Part shown: piece after piece, positions 6,173 through 11,713 of the stretch
Numbering within the stretch: position 1 is the first letter of the stretch
Layout of the letters: every line of letters starts with the position of its first letter
NCBI GenBank assembly: GCA_902783705.1
Contig: CACZSA010000256.1
Location: forward strand, 1 to 11,713
DNA length: 11,713 bases
Source: an uncultured Ruminococcus sp.
Lineage (GTDB): Bacteria > Bacillota > Clostridia > Oscillospirales > CAG-272
Direction: 5' to 3'
Notes under the pieces: generated by a model
What the model was told of the DNA's origin: nothing
Databases searched by the model: none
What the model saw: the letters and a program-made list of their open reading frames with translations, nothing else
Position numbers and translations under genes: made by a program

Positions 6173-7072
6173 ATGACGGGATGCGTCTTCAATATTCAGA
6201 AATTCTCGATCCACGACGGTCCGGGCATCCGCACGACGGTCTTTCTCAAGGGCTGTCCGCTCCGCTGTCTCTGGTGCCACAATCCGGAGGGACTCGAGCC
6301 CTCCCCGGAGATCGAATTCGAACCCTCGAAGTGCATCGGATGCGGCGCGTGCGTCTCCGCCTGTCCCGCGGGATGCCAGACGATGGACAAGGCGGGCCGC
6401 GGATTTGACCGATCCCGGTGCGACCGGTGCGGCAAGTGCGCAGATGTCTGTCTCACGGGGAGCCTGAAGCGCGTCGGCAGGAGGATGACGGTCGGCGAGG
6501 TGATGGCAAAGGTGCTCGACGACCGACTCTTCTACGAGACGAGCGGCGGCGGGATGACCCTCTCGGGCGGCGAGGCGTTCTTTCAGCCGGACTTCGCCCT
6601 CGCGCTCCTCGAATCGGCGAAAGAGGAAGGGCTTCACACCGCCCTCGAGACCTCCGGCTTCTGTTCCCGCGCGGTAATGATGAAAGCCGTGCCGCTCACC
6701 GATCTCTTCCTCTTCGATTACAAGGCGACGGGCGAAGAACTTCACAAACGCCTCACGTGTGTTTTGCAGGCGCCTATTCTCGATAATCTCCGCGCGCTCT
6801 CGGATGCCGGGGCAAGAATCGTTCTCCGCTGTCCAATCATCCCCGGCGCGAACGACACGGAGGAGCACTTCACCGCTGTCGCCGCGCTCATGGAAACGCT
6901 CTCCGGGATCGAAGCGGCGGACCTCGAAGCGTATCATCCCCTCGGCACGGGCAAGGCCCCGAAGATCGGGAAAACGCAGGCATTCCGATCCGCCGCCCCT
7001 GCAAAGGAGCGCATGGAACAGATCCGTGCCTTCATCCAATCGCAAACAAAAAAGCCGGTCAGGATTTCCTGA
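6173..7072 (+). CDS. Glycyl-radical-enzyme activating protein (PflA-like radical SAM, two extra 4Fe-4S clusters)
   Basis: A radical SAM enzyme that cleaves S-adenosylmethionine to abstract hydrogen from a glycine, switching on a partner glycyl radical enzyme under anaerobic conditions. The 299-residue product opens with FSIHDGPGIRTTVFLKGCPL (11-30), and the C-x3-C-x2-C motif is C28, C32, C35, followed by HNPEG. A ferredoxin-like insert gives two more cluster motifs: C54-C57-C60-C64-P and C83-C86-C89-C93. SGGE (131-134) is the SAM-contact motif, and AYHPLGTGK is near the end. The insert puts it with activases of diverse glycyl radical enzymes rather than the short classical PflA. GGGAGG six bases before 6173 fixes the start. 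No glycyl radical enzyme is in the window, so the target is unknown. Its last codons form part of a terminator hairpin. Confidence 0.93.
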   Translation: MTGCVFNIQKFSIHDGPGIRTTVFLKGCPLRCLWCHNPEGLEPSPEIEFEPSKCIGCGACVSACPAGCQTMDKAGRGFDRSRCDRCGKCADVCLTGSLKRVGRRMTVGEVMAKVLDDRLFYETSGGGMTLSGGEAFFQPDFALALLESAKEEGLHTALETSGFCSRAVMMKAVPLTDLFLFDYKATGEELHKRLTCVLQAPILDNLRALSDAGARIVLRCPIIPGANDTEEHFTAVAALMETLSGIEAADLEAYHPLGTGKAPKIGKTQAFRSAAPAKERMEQIRAFIQSQTKKPVRIS

Positions 7073-7080
7073 TCGGCTTT
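7048..7080. terminator. Terminator shared by two convergent genes, inside the activase 3' end
   Basis: AAAGCCGGTCAGG (7051-7063) pairs with CCTGATCGGCTTT (7068-7080), 13 pairs with one G-T, around an ATTT loop. On the minus strand it is followed by TTTTTTGTTTG, a good signal for the XRE gene ending at 7086. On the plus strand only TTT follows. The activase stop (7070-7072) lies within the stem. Confidence 0.85.
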
Positions 7081-7085
7081 GTGGT

Positions 7086-7691
7086 TCAGTACAAGTCTTC
7101 TTCTGTGAGGATTCCCTTTTCAATCAGTCTCTGCGTGGCTTTTTTGATTCCGGATTTGTCGCCCGGCTGAAAGCGGATGATCTCGTCCCTTGTGACCCAA
7201 AGATGCCAGCATGCGGTGGAAATACCCTCCGAGGCGTGATACTCCATGATGTCATGATATTCATCTTCCAACGTCAGGGCTTGAATCAATTCAAGTATTT
7301 CCGGATCGTCGAAATCGGTGTTGACATTCAGATTCCAGCCATCGCACGATCCGTTTTGCTGTAAGTTCAAGGGTCCGAAATTCAGAATAGAAACCTTTCC
7401 GTGCGTTTGTACTGTTCTGCGATACACCTCGTCGAATCGAAACGTGCTTTCCGGCAGGGTGGCGCGGTAGGTGATCTTCTCGGGTTCTTTGTTCTTCGTC
7501 CGGTATTCCAGCAGTTCGTCCATCGATATTCCAAAAACATCTCCGATGCGCGGGAGCATGCCGATGTCGGGCATCGACTGACTGAGCTCCCATTTGGATA
7601 CCGTCGCTTTCGTGACACGCAATTTTTCCGCAAGCTGCTCCTGCGTCCATCCCTTCCGGACGCGATTCTCTTTGATGACGCCGCCGATCAT
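7086..7691 (-). CDS. XRE-family helix-turn-helix regulator with uncharacterised C-terminal domain
   Basis: A 201-residue DNA-binding protein. Residues 5-61 form a Cro/C1-type HTH: IKENRVRKGWTQEQLAEKL, then VTKATVSKWELSQSMPD with the recognition helix near 26-35, then LLELPRIGDVFG-like packing ending in ISMDELLEY. Residues from about 75 to 201 are a separate region rich in D, E and W, with GWNLNVNTDFDDPEILELIQ (118-137) and a CWHLWVTRDEIIRF segment (161-174). I do not recognise this region; it could be a ligand or partner domain. GGAGG (7703-7699) lies 7 bases before the ATG. The gene stands alone between its own promoter and a shared terminator. A palindrome over the -10 suggests autoregulation. 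A 60-base stretch counted by hand (7321-7380) is 47% GC, lower than its neighbours. Confidence 0.88.
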   Translation of the reverse strand: MIGGVIKENRVRKGWTQEQLAEKLRVTKATVSKWELSQSMPDIGMLPRIGDVFGISMDELLEYRTKNKEPEKITYRATLPESTFRFDEVYRRTVQTHGKVSILNFGPLNLQQNGSCDGWNLNVNTDFDDPEILELIQALTLEDEYHDIMEYHASEGISTACWHLWVTRDEIIRFQPGDKSGIKKATQRLIEKGILTEEDLY

Positions 7692-7720
7692 TCTCCGTCC
7701 TCCATAAGTTTGATTCAGGC

Positions 7721-7742
7721 CTGTGAGATAAGGATATCACAG
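7721..7742. promoter_or_regulatory. Palindromic operator candidate over the XRE promoter
   Basis: CTGTGA (7721-7726) and TCACAG (7737-7742) are perfect inverted arms 10 bases apart, and an AT/AT pair extends the symmetry inside (CTGTGAgATaaggATaTCACAG). The -10 hexamer lies in the middle, so a bound dimer would block RNA polymerase. The spacing is not that of a CRP site, which has six bases between TGTGA and TCACA. The likeliest ligand is the XRE protein itself. Confidence 0.55.
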
Positions 7743-7759
7743 AATGCCGGATTTGTCAA
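7731..7759 (-). promoter_or_regulatory. Candidate promoter of the XRE gene
   Basis: On the minus strand: a consensus -35 TTGACA (7759-7754), 17 bases, then -10 TATCCT (7736-7731) preceded by TGA. The leader to the ATG is roughly 33 bases. Confidence 0.72.
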
Positions 7760-7786
7760 TGGAGAGCGTGTTGACCCGGTATCGTG

Positions 7787-8314
7787 TCACGATACTGCCC
7801 CGGCCTCCCGCAGGATCTCCGCGATGAACGCCTGCTTTCCGCTCGTGTAGGATCCCCGATCGTCGGCATACCGTCCCGCGAGGTCCTTTTTCAGCGCTTC
7901 ATACGCCGCCGCGCGTTCCGGGTGCGCGTTGAGATAATCCCGGAACAGGCGGTAATTCCGCCAGTCCGCGCCGTCCTCGGGGCAGACGTGGATGTGATGC
8001 GTCCGGGTGTCGGCGTCGAAATCCCCCATCACGAAGAGGAATTCGCCCGGGTGATCCTCCCCGCGGAAGAATACGCCCGCCTCCTCGAGGATCGGGATCC
8101 GCGCCCTCACCGCCTCCATGTCCCGCGCGGCGCAGGCGATGTCGAGGATCGGTTTGGCGCAGATCGTCCGGATCGACGTGCTCCCGACGTGTTCGATCGC
8201 CGAGACCGTGTCCCCGAAAAGCGGCCGCAGCATCCCGATCGTCTCCGCGGCGATCCTCTCCCATTCGATCTCATGGGGACAGAGCGTCACCGTCCCGCGT
8301 TTCAGCCCGAGCAT
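7787..8314 (-). CDS. GrpB family protein (UPF0157, nucleotidyltransferase-like fold)
   Basis: A 175-residue cytoplasmic protein of the GrpB family, which shares the nucleotidyltransferase fold. In some bacteria the domain is fused to CoaE or an acetyltransferase; the reaction catalysed by stand-alone members is not settled. Visible motifs are IEHVGSTSI (40-48), the GS-type nucleotide loop; AKPILDIA (53-60), with the metal-binding aspartate; THHIHV (105-110); and RLFRDYLNAHP (122-132). The frame permits a TTG start at 8320, but GGGAGG (8327-8322) is 7 bases from the ATG at 8314 and too close to the TTG, so 8314 is preferred. No good promoter is seen between the tRNA and this gene. The only upstream space is filled by a terminator hairpin. 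Confidence 0.9.
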   Translation of the reverse strand: MLGLKRGTVTLCPHEIEWERIAAETIGMLRPLFGDTVSAIEHVGSTSIRTICAKPILDIACAARDMEAVRARIPILEEAGVFFRGEDHPGEFLFVMGDFDADTRTHHIHVCPEDGADWRNYRLFRDYLNAHPERAAAYEALKKDLAGRYADDRGSYTSGKQAFIAEILREAGAVS

Positions 8315-8339
8315 AAGCAATTCCTCCCGTAAAATACAG

Positions 8340-8369
8340 AAAAGCCGTCCGTTTTACCGGATGGCTTTT
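8340..8369 (-). terminator. Terminator hairpin after tRNA-Lys
   Basis: On the minus strand AAAAGCCATCCG (8369-8358) pairs with CGGACGGCTTTT (8351-8340), 12 pairs with one G-T wobble around a six-base loop, followed by CTGTATTTT. It starts five bases after the tRNA 3' end and ends 25 bases before the grpB-family ATG. Confidence 0.75.
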
Positions 8370-8373
8370 CGTC

Positions 8374-8446
8374 TGCTCCATCGGAGAATCGAACTCCGGA
8401 CACCTTGATTAAAAGTCAAGTGCTCTACCGGCTGAGCTAATGGGGC
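8374..8446 (-). tRNA. tRNA-Lys (anticodon UUU)
   Basis: The minus strand folds into a complete 73-base cloverleaf: acceptor GCCCCAT/ATGGAGC with discriminator A; D arm GCTC/GAGC with an AGCCGGTA loop; anticodon arm CTTGA-CTTTTAA-TCAAG with anticodon TTT at 8413-8411; variable loop GTGTC; T arm CGGAG-TTCGATT-CTCCG. The anticodon reads AAA/AAG. CCA is not encoded, as GAC follows A73, so it must be added after transcription. Position 3 (C) faces position 70 (A), a mismatch in the acceptor stem. A consensus promoter lies upstream and a terminator hairpin lies immediately downstream. Confidence 0.96.
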
Positions 8447-8470
8447 ATCTGTCCTCGTGACAGCCCATAT

Positions 8471-8499
8471 AGTATAGCACAGACTCTCTCTTTTGTCAA
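8471..8499 (-). promoter_or_regulatory. Consensus promoter of tRNA-Lys
   Basis: On the minus strand: -35 TTGACA (8499-8494), 17 bases, then -10 TATACT (8476-8471) preceded by TGC (extended -10). It is the strongest promoter in the window, fitting a tRNA gene. It begins only 16 bases after the glnS stop, with no terminator between them. Confidence 0.82.
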
Positions 8500-8515
8500 G
8501 GGGTTCGCGGAAAAA

Positions 8516-10156
8516 TTATTCGGGTTTGTAGCTGTCCTTCAGCGACACGACGCGGTTGAAGACGCCCTCGTTCTTCGTGTCCTTTGCGAAGTAGCCGATC
8601 CGCACGAACTGGAATTTGTCGCCGGGCTTGGCATCCGCAAGGCAGGGTTCGATCTTCGCGTTCTCCATCCGGACGGCGGAGGCGGGATTGAGGAAATCGG
8701 CGTAGGTCTTCCCCTCCGGGAGATCGTTCATGTTCTCCTCAGTGAAGAGGCGGTCGTAGAGGATGACCGTCGTGTCCGCGGCGTGCTTCGCGGAGAGCCA
8801 GTGGATCGTGCCCTTGACCTTGCGGTCCGTCGGGGTACCCGTCCCGGTCTCGAGATCGGCGGTGACGTGGATCTCGCGCACGGTCCCGTCCTCGTTCTTC
8901 ACGATCTCGCCGCACTTGATGATGTAGGAGCTCATGAGCCGCACTTCCCCGCCCGGCTTCAGACGGAAGAACTTCGGCGGCGGCACCTCGGCGAAGTCGT
9001 CGGCGTCGATCCAGAGCTCGCGGGAGAACGGAACCTCCCGCGTCCCGGCGTCGGGATCGTTCGGGTTGTTCGCGACGGTGAAGTATTCGGTCTTGTCCTC
9101 GGGATAGTTGTCGACGATGACCTTCACGGGGTTCAGCACGGCGATGCGGCGCGGGGCCTTCGCGTTCAGCTCCTCGCGGACGCAGTGCTCGAGCAGGCCG
9201 ATGTTGACCATGCTGTTCGCCTTTGAAACGCCGATGCGGTCGATGAAGTCGAGGATCGATTCCGGGGTGTATCCGCGGCGGCGGAGTCCGCAGAGCGTGG
9301 GCATGCGCGGATCGTCCCAGCCGTCTACGACGCCCGTCTCCACGAGATTCCGCAGATACCGCTTCGAGAGGACAGTGTTCGTGATGTTGAGGCGCGCGAA
9401 TTCGATCTGACGGGGCTTCGAGGGGACGGAGACGTGCTCAATCACCCAGTTGTAAAGAGGTCTGTGATCCTCGTATTCGAGCGAGCAGAGGCTGTGGGTG
9501 ATCCCCTCGAGGGCGTCCTGGATCGGATGGGCGAAGTCGTACATCGGGAAGACGCACCATTTCGTGCCCTGACGGTGATGCTCGATGTAGCGGATGCGGT
9601 AGAGCACCGGGTCGCGCATGTTGAAGTTGCCGGACGCGAGGTCGATCTTCGCGCGGAGGGTGTATTTGCCCTCGGGGAATTCTCCGTCGCGCATCCGGTG
9701 GAAGAGGTCGAGGTTCTCCTCCACGGGGCGGTCGCGGTACGGAGACACGGCGGGATGCGTGAGGTCGCCGCGGTATTCCCGGAACTGCTCGGGCGTCAGC
9801 TCGCAGACGTAGGCGTCGCCGTTCCGGATGAGCTCCTCGGCGAGCTCGTACGTCTTTTCAAAATAATCGGAGCCGTAGTAGAAGCGGTCGCCCCAGTCGA
9901 AGCCGAGCCAGTGAATGTCCTCTTTGATCGCGTCGACGAATTCGGTGTCCTCCTTCGCCGGGTTGGTGTCGTCCATGCGGAGGTTGCAGAGGCCGTTATA
10001 CTTCTTCGCGGTGCCGAAGTCGATCACGAGCGCCTTGCAGTGCCCGATGTGCAGGTATCCGTTCGGTTCCGGGGGAAAGCGCGTGTGAACGGTCTTCGTT
10101 TTGCCCGAGGCGATATCCTCGTCGATAAAATCGTGAATGAAATTCGATTCTGCCAT
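8516..10156 (-). CDS. glnS: Glutaminyl-tRNA synthetase
   Basis: Class Ib aminoacyl-tRNA synthetase charging tRNA-Gln with glutamine in the cytoplasm. The 546 residues match the usual length (about 550). The Rossmann domain starts with TRFPPEPNGYLHIGHCKALV (25-44), with HIGH at 36-39 and the GlnRS-type Pro-Glu-Pro-Asn-Gly before it. RMDDTNPAKEDTEFVDAI (60-77), DFAHPIQDALEGITHSLCSL (207-226) and the KMSKS-equivalent VLSKR (262-266) follow. The C-terminal part (about 335-546) is the double beta-barrel anticodon-binding region. The frame continues upstream into the gltX region, but AGAAGGAG six bases before the ATG at 10156 and the alignment of MAESNFIHDF fix the start. It follows gltX by 17 bases, so the two are very likely cotranscribed. 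Having GlnRS makes the Glu-tRNA(Gln) amidation route dispensable for glutamine. Confidence 0.97.
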   Translation of the reverse strand: MAESNFIHDFIDEDIASGKTKTVHTRFPPEPNGYLHIGHCKALVIDFGTAKKYNGLCNLRMDDTNPAKEDTEFVDAIKEDIHWLGFDWGDRFYYGSDYFEKTYELAEELIRNGDAYVCELTPEQFREYRGDLTHPAVSPYRDRPVEENLDLFHRMRDGEFPEGKYTLRAKIDLASGNFNMRDPVLYRIRYIEHHRQGTKWCVFPMYDFAHPIQDALEGITHSLCSLEYEDHRPLYNWVIEHVSVPSKPRQIEFARLNITNTVLSKRYLRNLVETGVVDGWDDPRMPTLCGLRRRGYTPESILDFIDRIGVSKANSMVNIGLLEHCVREELNAKAPRRIAVLNPVKVIVDNYPEDKTEYFTVANNPNDPDAGTREVPFSRELWIDADDFAEVPPPKFFRLKPGGEVRLMSSYIIKCGEIVKNEDGTVREIHVTADLETGTGTPTDRKVKGTIHWLSAKHAADTTVILYDRLFTEENMNDLPEGKTYADFLNPASAVRMENAKIEPCLADAKPGDKFQFVRIGYFAKDTKNEGVFNRVVSLKDSYKPE

Positions 10157-10173
10157 AGTCTGCTCCTTCTTTA

Positions 10174-11713
10174 TCAAAGGGATTCCTTCATCGCGGCGAT
10201 GCGGGCCTTCACGCGGTCCGCGCCGAGGATCTGCATCACGGCGTACATGTCGGGGGAGTTCATCCGGCCCGTCACGGCGATACGGAGGAACATCGAGACG
10301 TCGCCGACGTTGCCGCGGAACTGCTCGGGCGCCGCCTTGTACGCCTTCATGTCGGGCGTGTAGCCGAGGGATTCGCCGATCGCCTGGATCTTCGAGAACC
10401 ATGCGTTCATGTCGTCCGCCGGATCGTAGGTCTCGGTGAACTTCTCGTAGACCGCGCGGATGTCGTCCCGGTCGTACTTCTCCGGGATCTCCTCCGTCAC
10501 GGCGAAGAGCGGATCATAGAAGAACGACACGAACGGCTTGACCTCGCGCAGGGTGGCGAAGTCCTTGCGGGGCTTCTTCCCGCCGCGTCCGATCGAGAAG
10601 ATCGATTTCGCGTAGGCCGGATCGGCCTCGAGCATCGCGGCGAAATCAGGATCGAAGTCCCGCGCCCAGTCGAGGGTCTTGTCGTAGATCTCGTCGGCGG
10701 TCATCTTCGAGAGGACGTTCTTCGAGACGTCGTTCAGCTTGTCGAAATCGAAGAGGCAGCCGGAGACGGACATCTTCTTGATGTTGAAGGGGAAATCGAG
10801 GGCGCTCTTCTGCGGGTTCTGCGCGTGCCACTCCTCGAAGTTCGAGTTGAGCAGGGTCAGAAGATATTCCCAGACGACCTCGGTGACATAGCCCATCTCG
10901 CGGTAGTCGTCCATCTTTGCGCCCATATCGCGCTTCGAGAGCTTCTTCTTGCCGCCGTTCTCGTCGGTTTTGAGGATCTGCGCGGTGTGGAGGTACTTCG
11001 GCATCTTGAAGCCGAGGTCGCGGAAGAGCTGGATGTGCTTCGGCAGGCTCGGGAGCCAGTCCTCGCCGCGGATGACGTGCGTCGTCTTCATGAGGTGGTC
11101 GTCGACCGCATGCGCGAAGTGGTATGTCGGGATACCGTCGGATTTGAGGAGCACGAAGTCCTCGTCGTTCTCCGGGACCTCGAGGTTCCCCTTGACGAGG
11201 TCGGTGAATTTCGTCTTCTTCTCCGGATCGCCGTCCGCGAGGATACGGAGCACGAACGGATCGCCCGCCGCGAGGTGCGCCTTCACTTCTTCAAGCGTGA
11301 ATTCGCGGTTTTTCAGCATCTGCGCGCGCTTCTCCGCCGCCGCCGTGTGCCAGTCGGTGTTCTTGATTTCGGCCTTCTTGTCGGTCGCCTGGATCTCCTC
11401 GAGCTCCTCTTCGGTCGAGAAGCACGGATAGGCCTTCCCTTCCGCGACGAGCTTCTTCGCGAAGACGTGATAAAGCGCGGCGCGTTCGCTCTGCTTGTAC
11501 GGGCCGTAATCGCCGACGTCCGTGAGATTGCCGTCCTCGTCGAACGCGACGCCCTCGTCGTACTGCACGCCGTAGGTTTTCAGCGTGTTGAGAAGCGCTT
11601 CAACCGCGCCCTTTACCTCGCGCTGACCGTCGGTGTCCTCGATGCGGAGGAAGAACACGCCGCCGGACTGATGCGCGAGCCGCTCGTCCACGACCGCCTG
11701 ATACATGCCGCCG
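10174..11713 (-). CDS. gltX: Glutamyl-tRNA synthetase, N-terminus beyond the window
   Basis: Class Ib synthetase charging tRNA-Glu. About 512 residues are visible and the frame stays open to the right edge; the first codons there, GG-MYQAVV, correspond to the HIGG-type signature, so roughly the first 15-25 residues are missing and the ATG at 11706 is internal. Visible motifs are FFLRIEDTDGQRE, YGPYKQSERAALY, PTYHFAHAVDDHLM, THVIRGEDWLPSLPKHIQLF, and the KMSKS-equivalent KLSKRD (codons near 10930-10944). The C-terminal helical anticodon-binding region is intact but diverged. It ends in tandem stops TGA TAA, 17 bases before glnS. The organism needs GluRS to be discriminating if GlnRS serves tRNA-Gln. 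Promoter and any T-box leader would lie outside the window. Confidence 0.94.
   Translation of the reverse strand, partial: GGMYQAVVDERLAHQSGGVFFLRIEDTDGQREVKGAVEALLNTLKTYGVQYDEGVAFDEDGNLTDVGDYGPYKQSERAALYHVFAKKLVAEGKAYPCFSTEEELEEIQATDKKAEIKNTDWHTAAAEKRAQMLKNREFTLEEVKAHLAAGDPFVLRILADGDPEKKTKFTDLVKGNLEVPENDEDFVLLKSDGIPTYHFAHAVDDHLMKTTHVIRGEDWLPSLPKHIQLFRDLGFKMPKYLHTAQILKTDENGGKKKLSKRDMGAKMDDYREMGYVTEVVWEYLLTLLNSNFEEWHAQNPQKSALDFPFNIKKMSVSGCLFDFDKLNDVSKNVLSKMTADEIYDKTLDWARDFDPDFAAMLEADPAYAKSIFSIGRGGKKPRKDFATLREVKPFVSFFYDPLFAVTEEIPEKYDRDDIRAVYEKFTETYDPADDMNAWFSKIQAIGESLGYTPDMKAYKAAPEQFRGNVGDVSMFLRIAVTGRMNSPDMYAVMQILGADRVKARIAAMKESL

Noticed and set aside
7688..7707. Five-codon upstream ORF (ATG GAG GAC GGA GAA TGA) overlapping the XRE start
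   Set aside because: It has no ribosome binding site of its own, and its codons coincide with the GGAGG of the XRE gene, so translation is unlikely.
7721..7742. CRP-type site (TGTGA and TCACA half-sites)
   Set aside because: The half-sites are separated by 10 bases instead of six, and the site overlaps the -10 of an XRE gene, so an XRE operator is the better reading.
8315..8320. TTG start for the GrpB gene at 8320
   Set aside because: The GGGAGG is almost adjacent to this TTG, whereas it is ideally spaced from the ATG at 8314.
11704..11706. ATG at 11706 as the true start of gltX
   Set aside because: Starting here would remove the HIGH-type motif essential to class I synthetases; the frame continues to the window edge with GG immediately before, as in the HIGG signature.
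1..11713. CRISPR array, insertion sequence, phage or toxin-antitoxin system
   Set aside because: I saw no regularly spaced repeats, transposase motifs, terminal inverted repeats, integrase or small paired genes. The XRE gene stands alone without a toxin partner.

Overview
The window looks like a chromosomal stretch of a high-GC, anaerobic Firmicute of the Clostridia, plausibly a gut Oscillospiraceae-type organism. The inference rests on a PyrR regulator, a PfoR-like membrane protein, a glycyl-radical-enzyme activase, a cytoplasmic GH2 glycosidase, GGAGG-type ribosome binding sites and sigma-A-like promoters. One hand-counted line (2281-2340) is 67% GC. No species can be named from the sequence alone.

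Layout. The left edge (1-148) holds the C-terminal tail of an AT-rich GNAT acetyltransferase, about 28% GC by hand count and so compositionally foreign. A short possible gene remnant and a strong bidirectional terminator follow. Next come minus-strand smpB (trans-translation), then a minus-strand PfoR/EIIC-type membrane protein with its own terminator and promoter. Plus-strand ybaK (Cys-tRNA(Pro) deacylase) diverges from the PfoR-like gene. It converges on a minus-strand cluster transcribed in the order GNAT, GH2 beta-galactosidase, pyrR. The GNAT and GH2 genes overlap by ATGA, and GH2 and pyrR are 7 bases apart. Back-to-back promoters separate this cluster from a plus-strand radical-SAM glycyl-radical-enzyme activase. 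That gene converges on a minus-strand XRE regulator, and the terminator between them lies inside the end of the activase coding sequence. A GrpB-family gene, tRNA-Lys(UUU), glnS and the 3' part of gltX follow, all on the minus strand. gltX is cut by the right edge of the window.

How the genes relate. Much of the window serves translation: SmpB rescues stalled ribosomes, YbaK edits misacylated tRNA, and GltX and GlnRS charge tRNA-Glu and tRNA-Gln beside a tRNA-Lys gene. The GNAT-GH2-PyrR cluster mixes sugar hydrolysis with a uracil-sensing protein and has no obvious shared pathway. The activase has no glycyl radical enzyme next to it. Seven candidate promoters can be read, all with 17-base spacing. 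Six of them carry a TGN extended -10. Most of the window is ordinary housekeeping or accessory chromosome. I found no clear new multi-gene system; the points worth a second look are the unusual neighbourhoods, overlapping gene ends and regulatory sites listed below.
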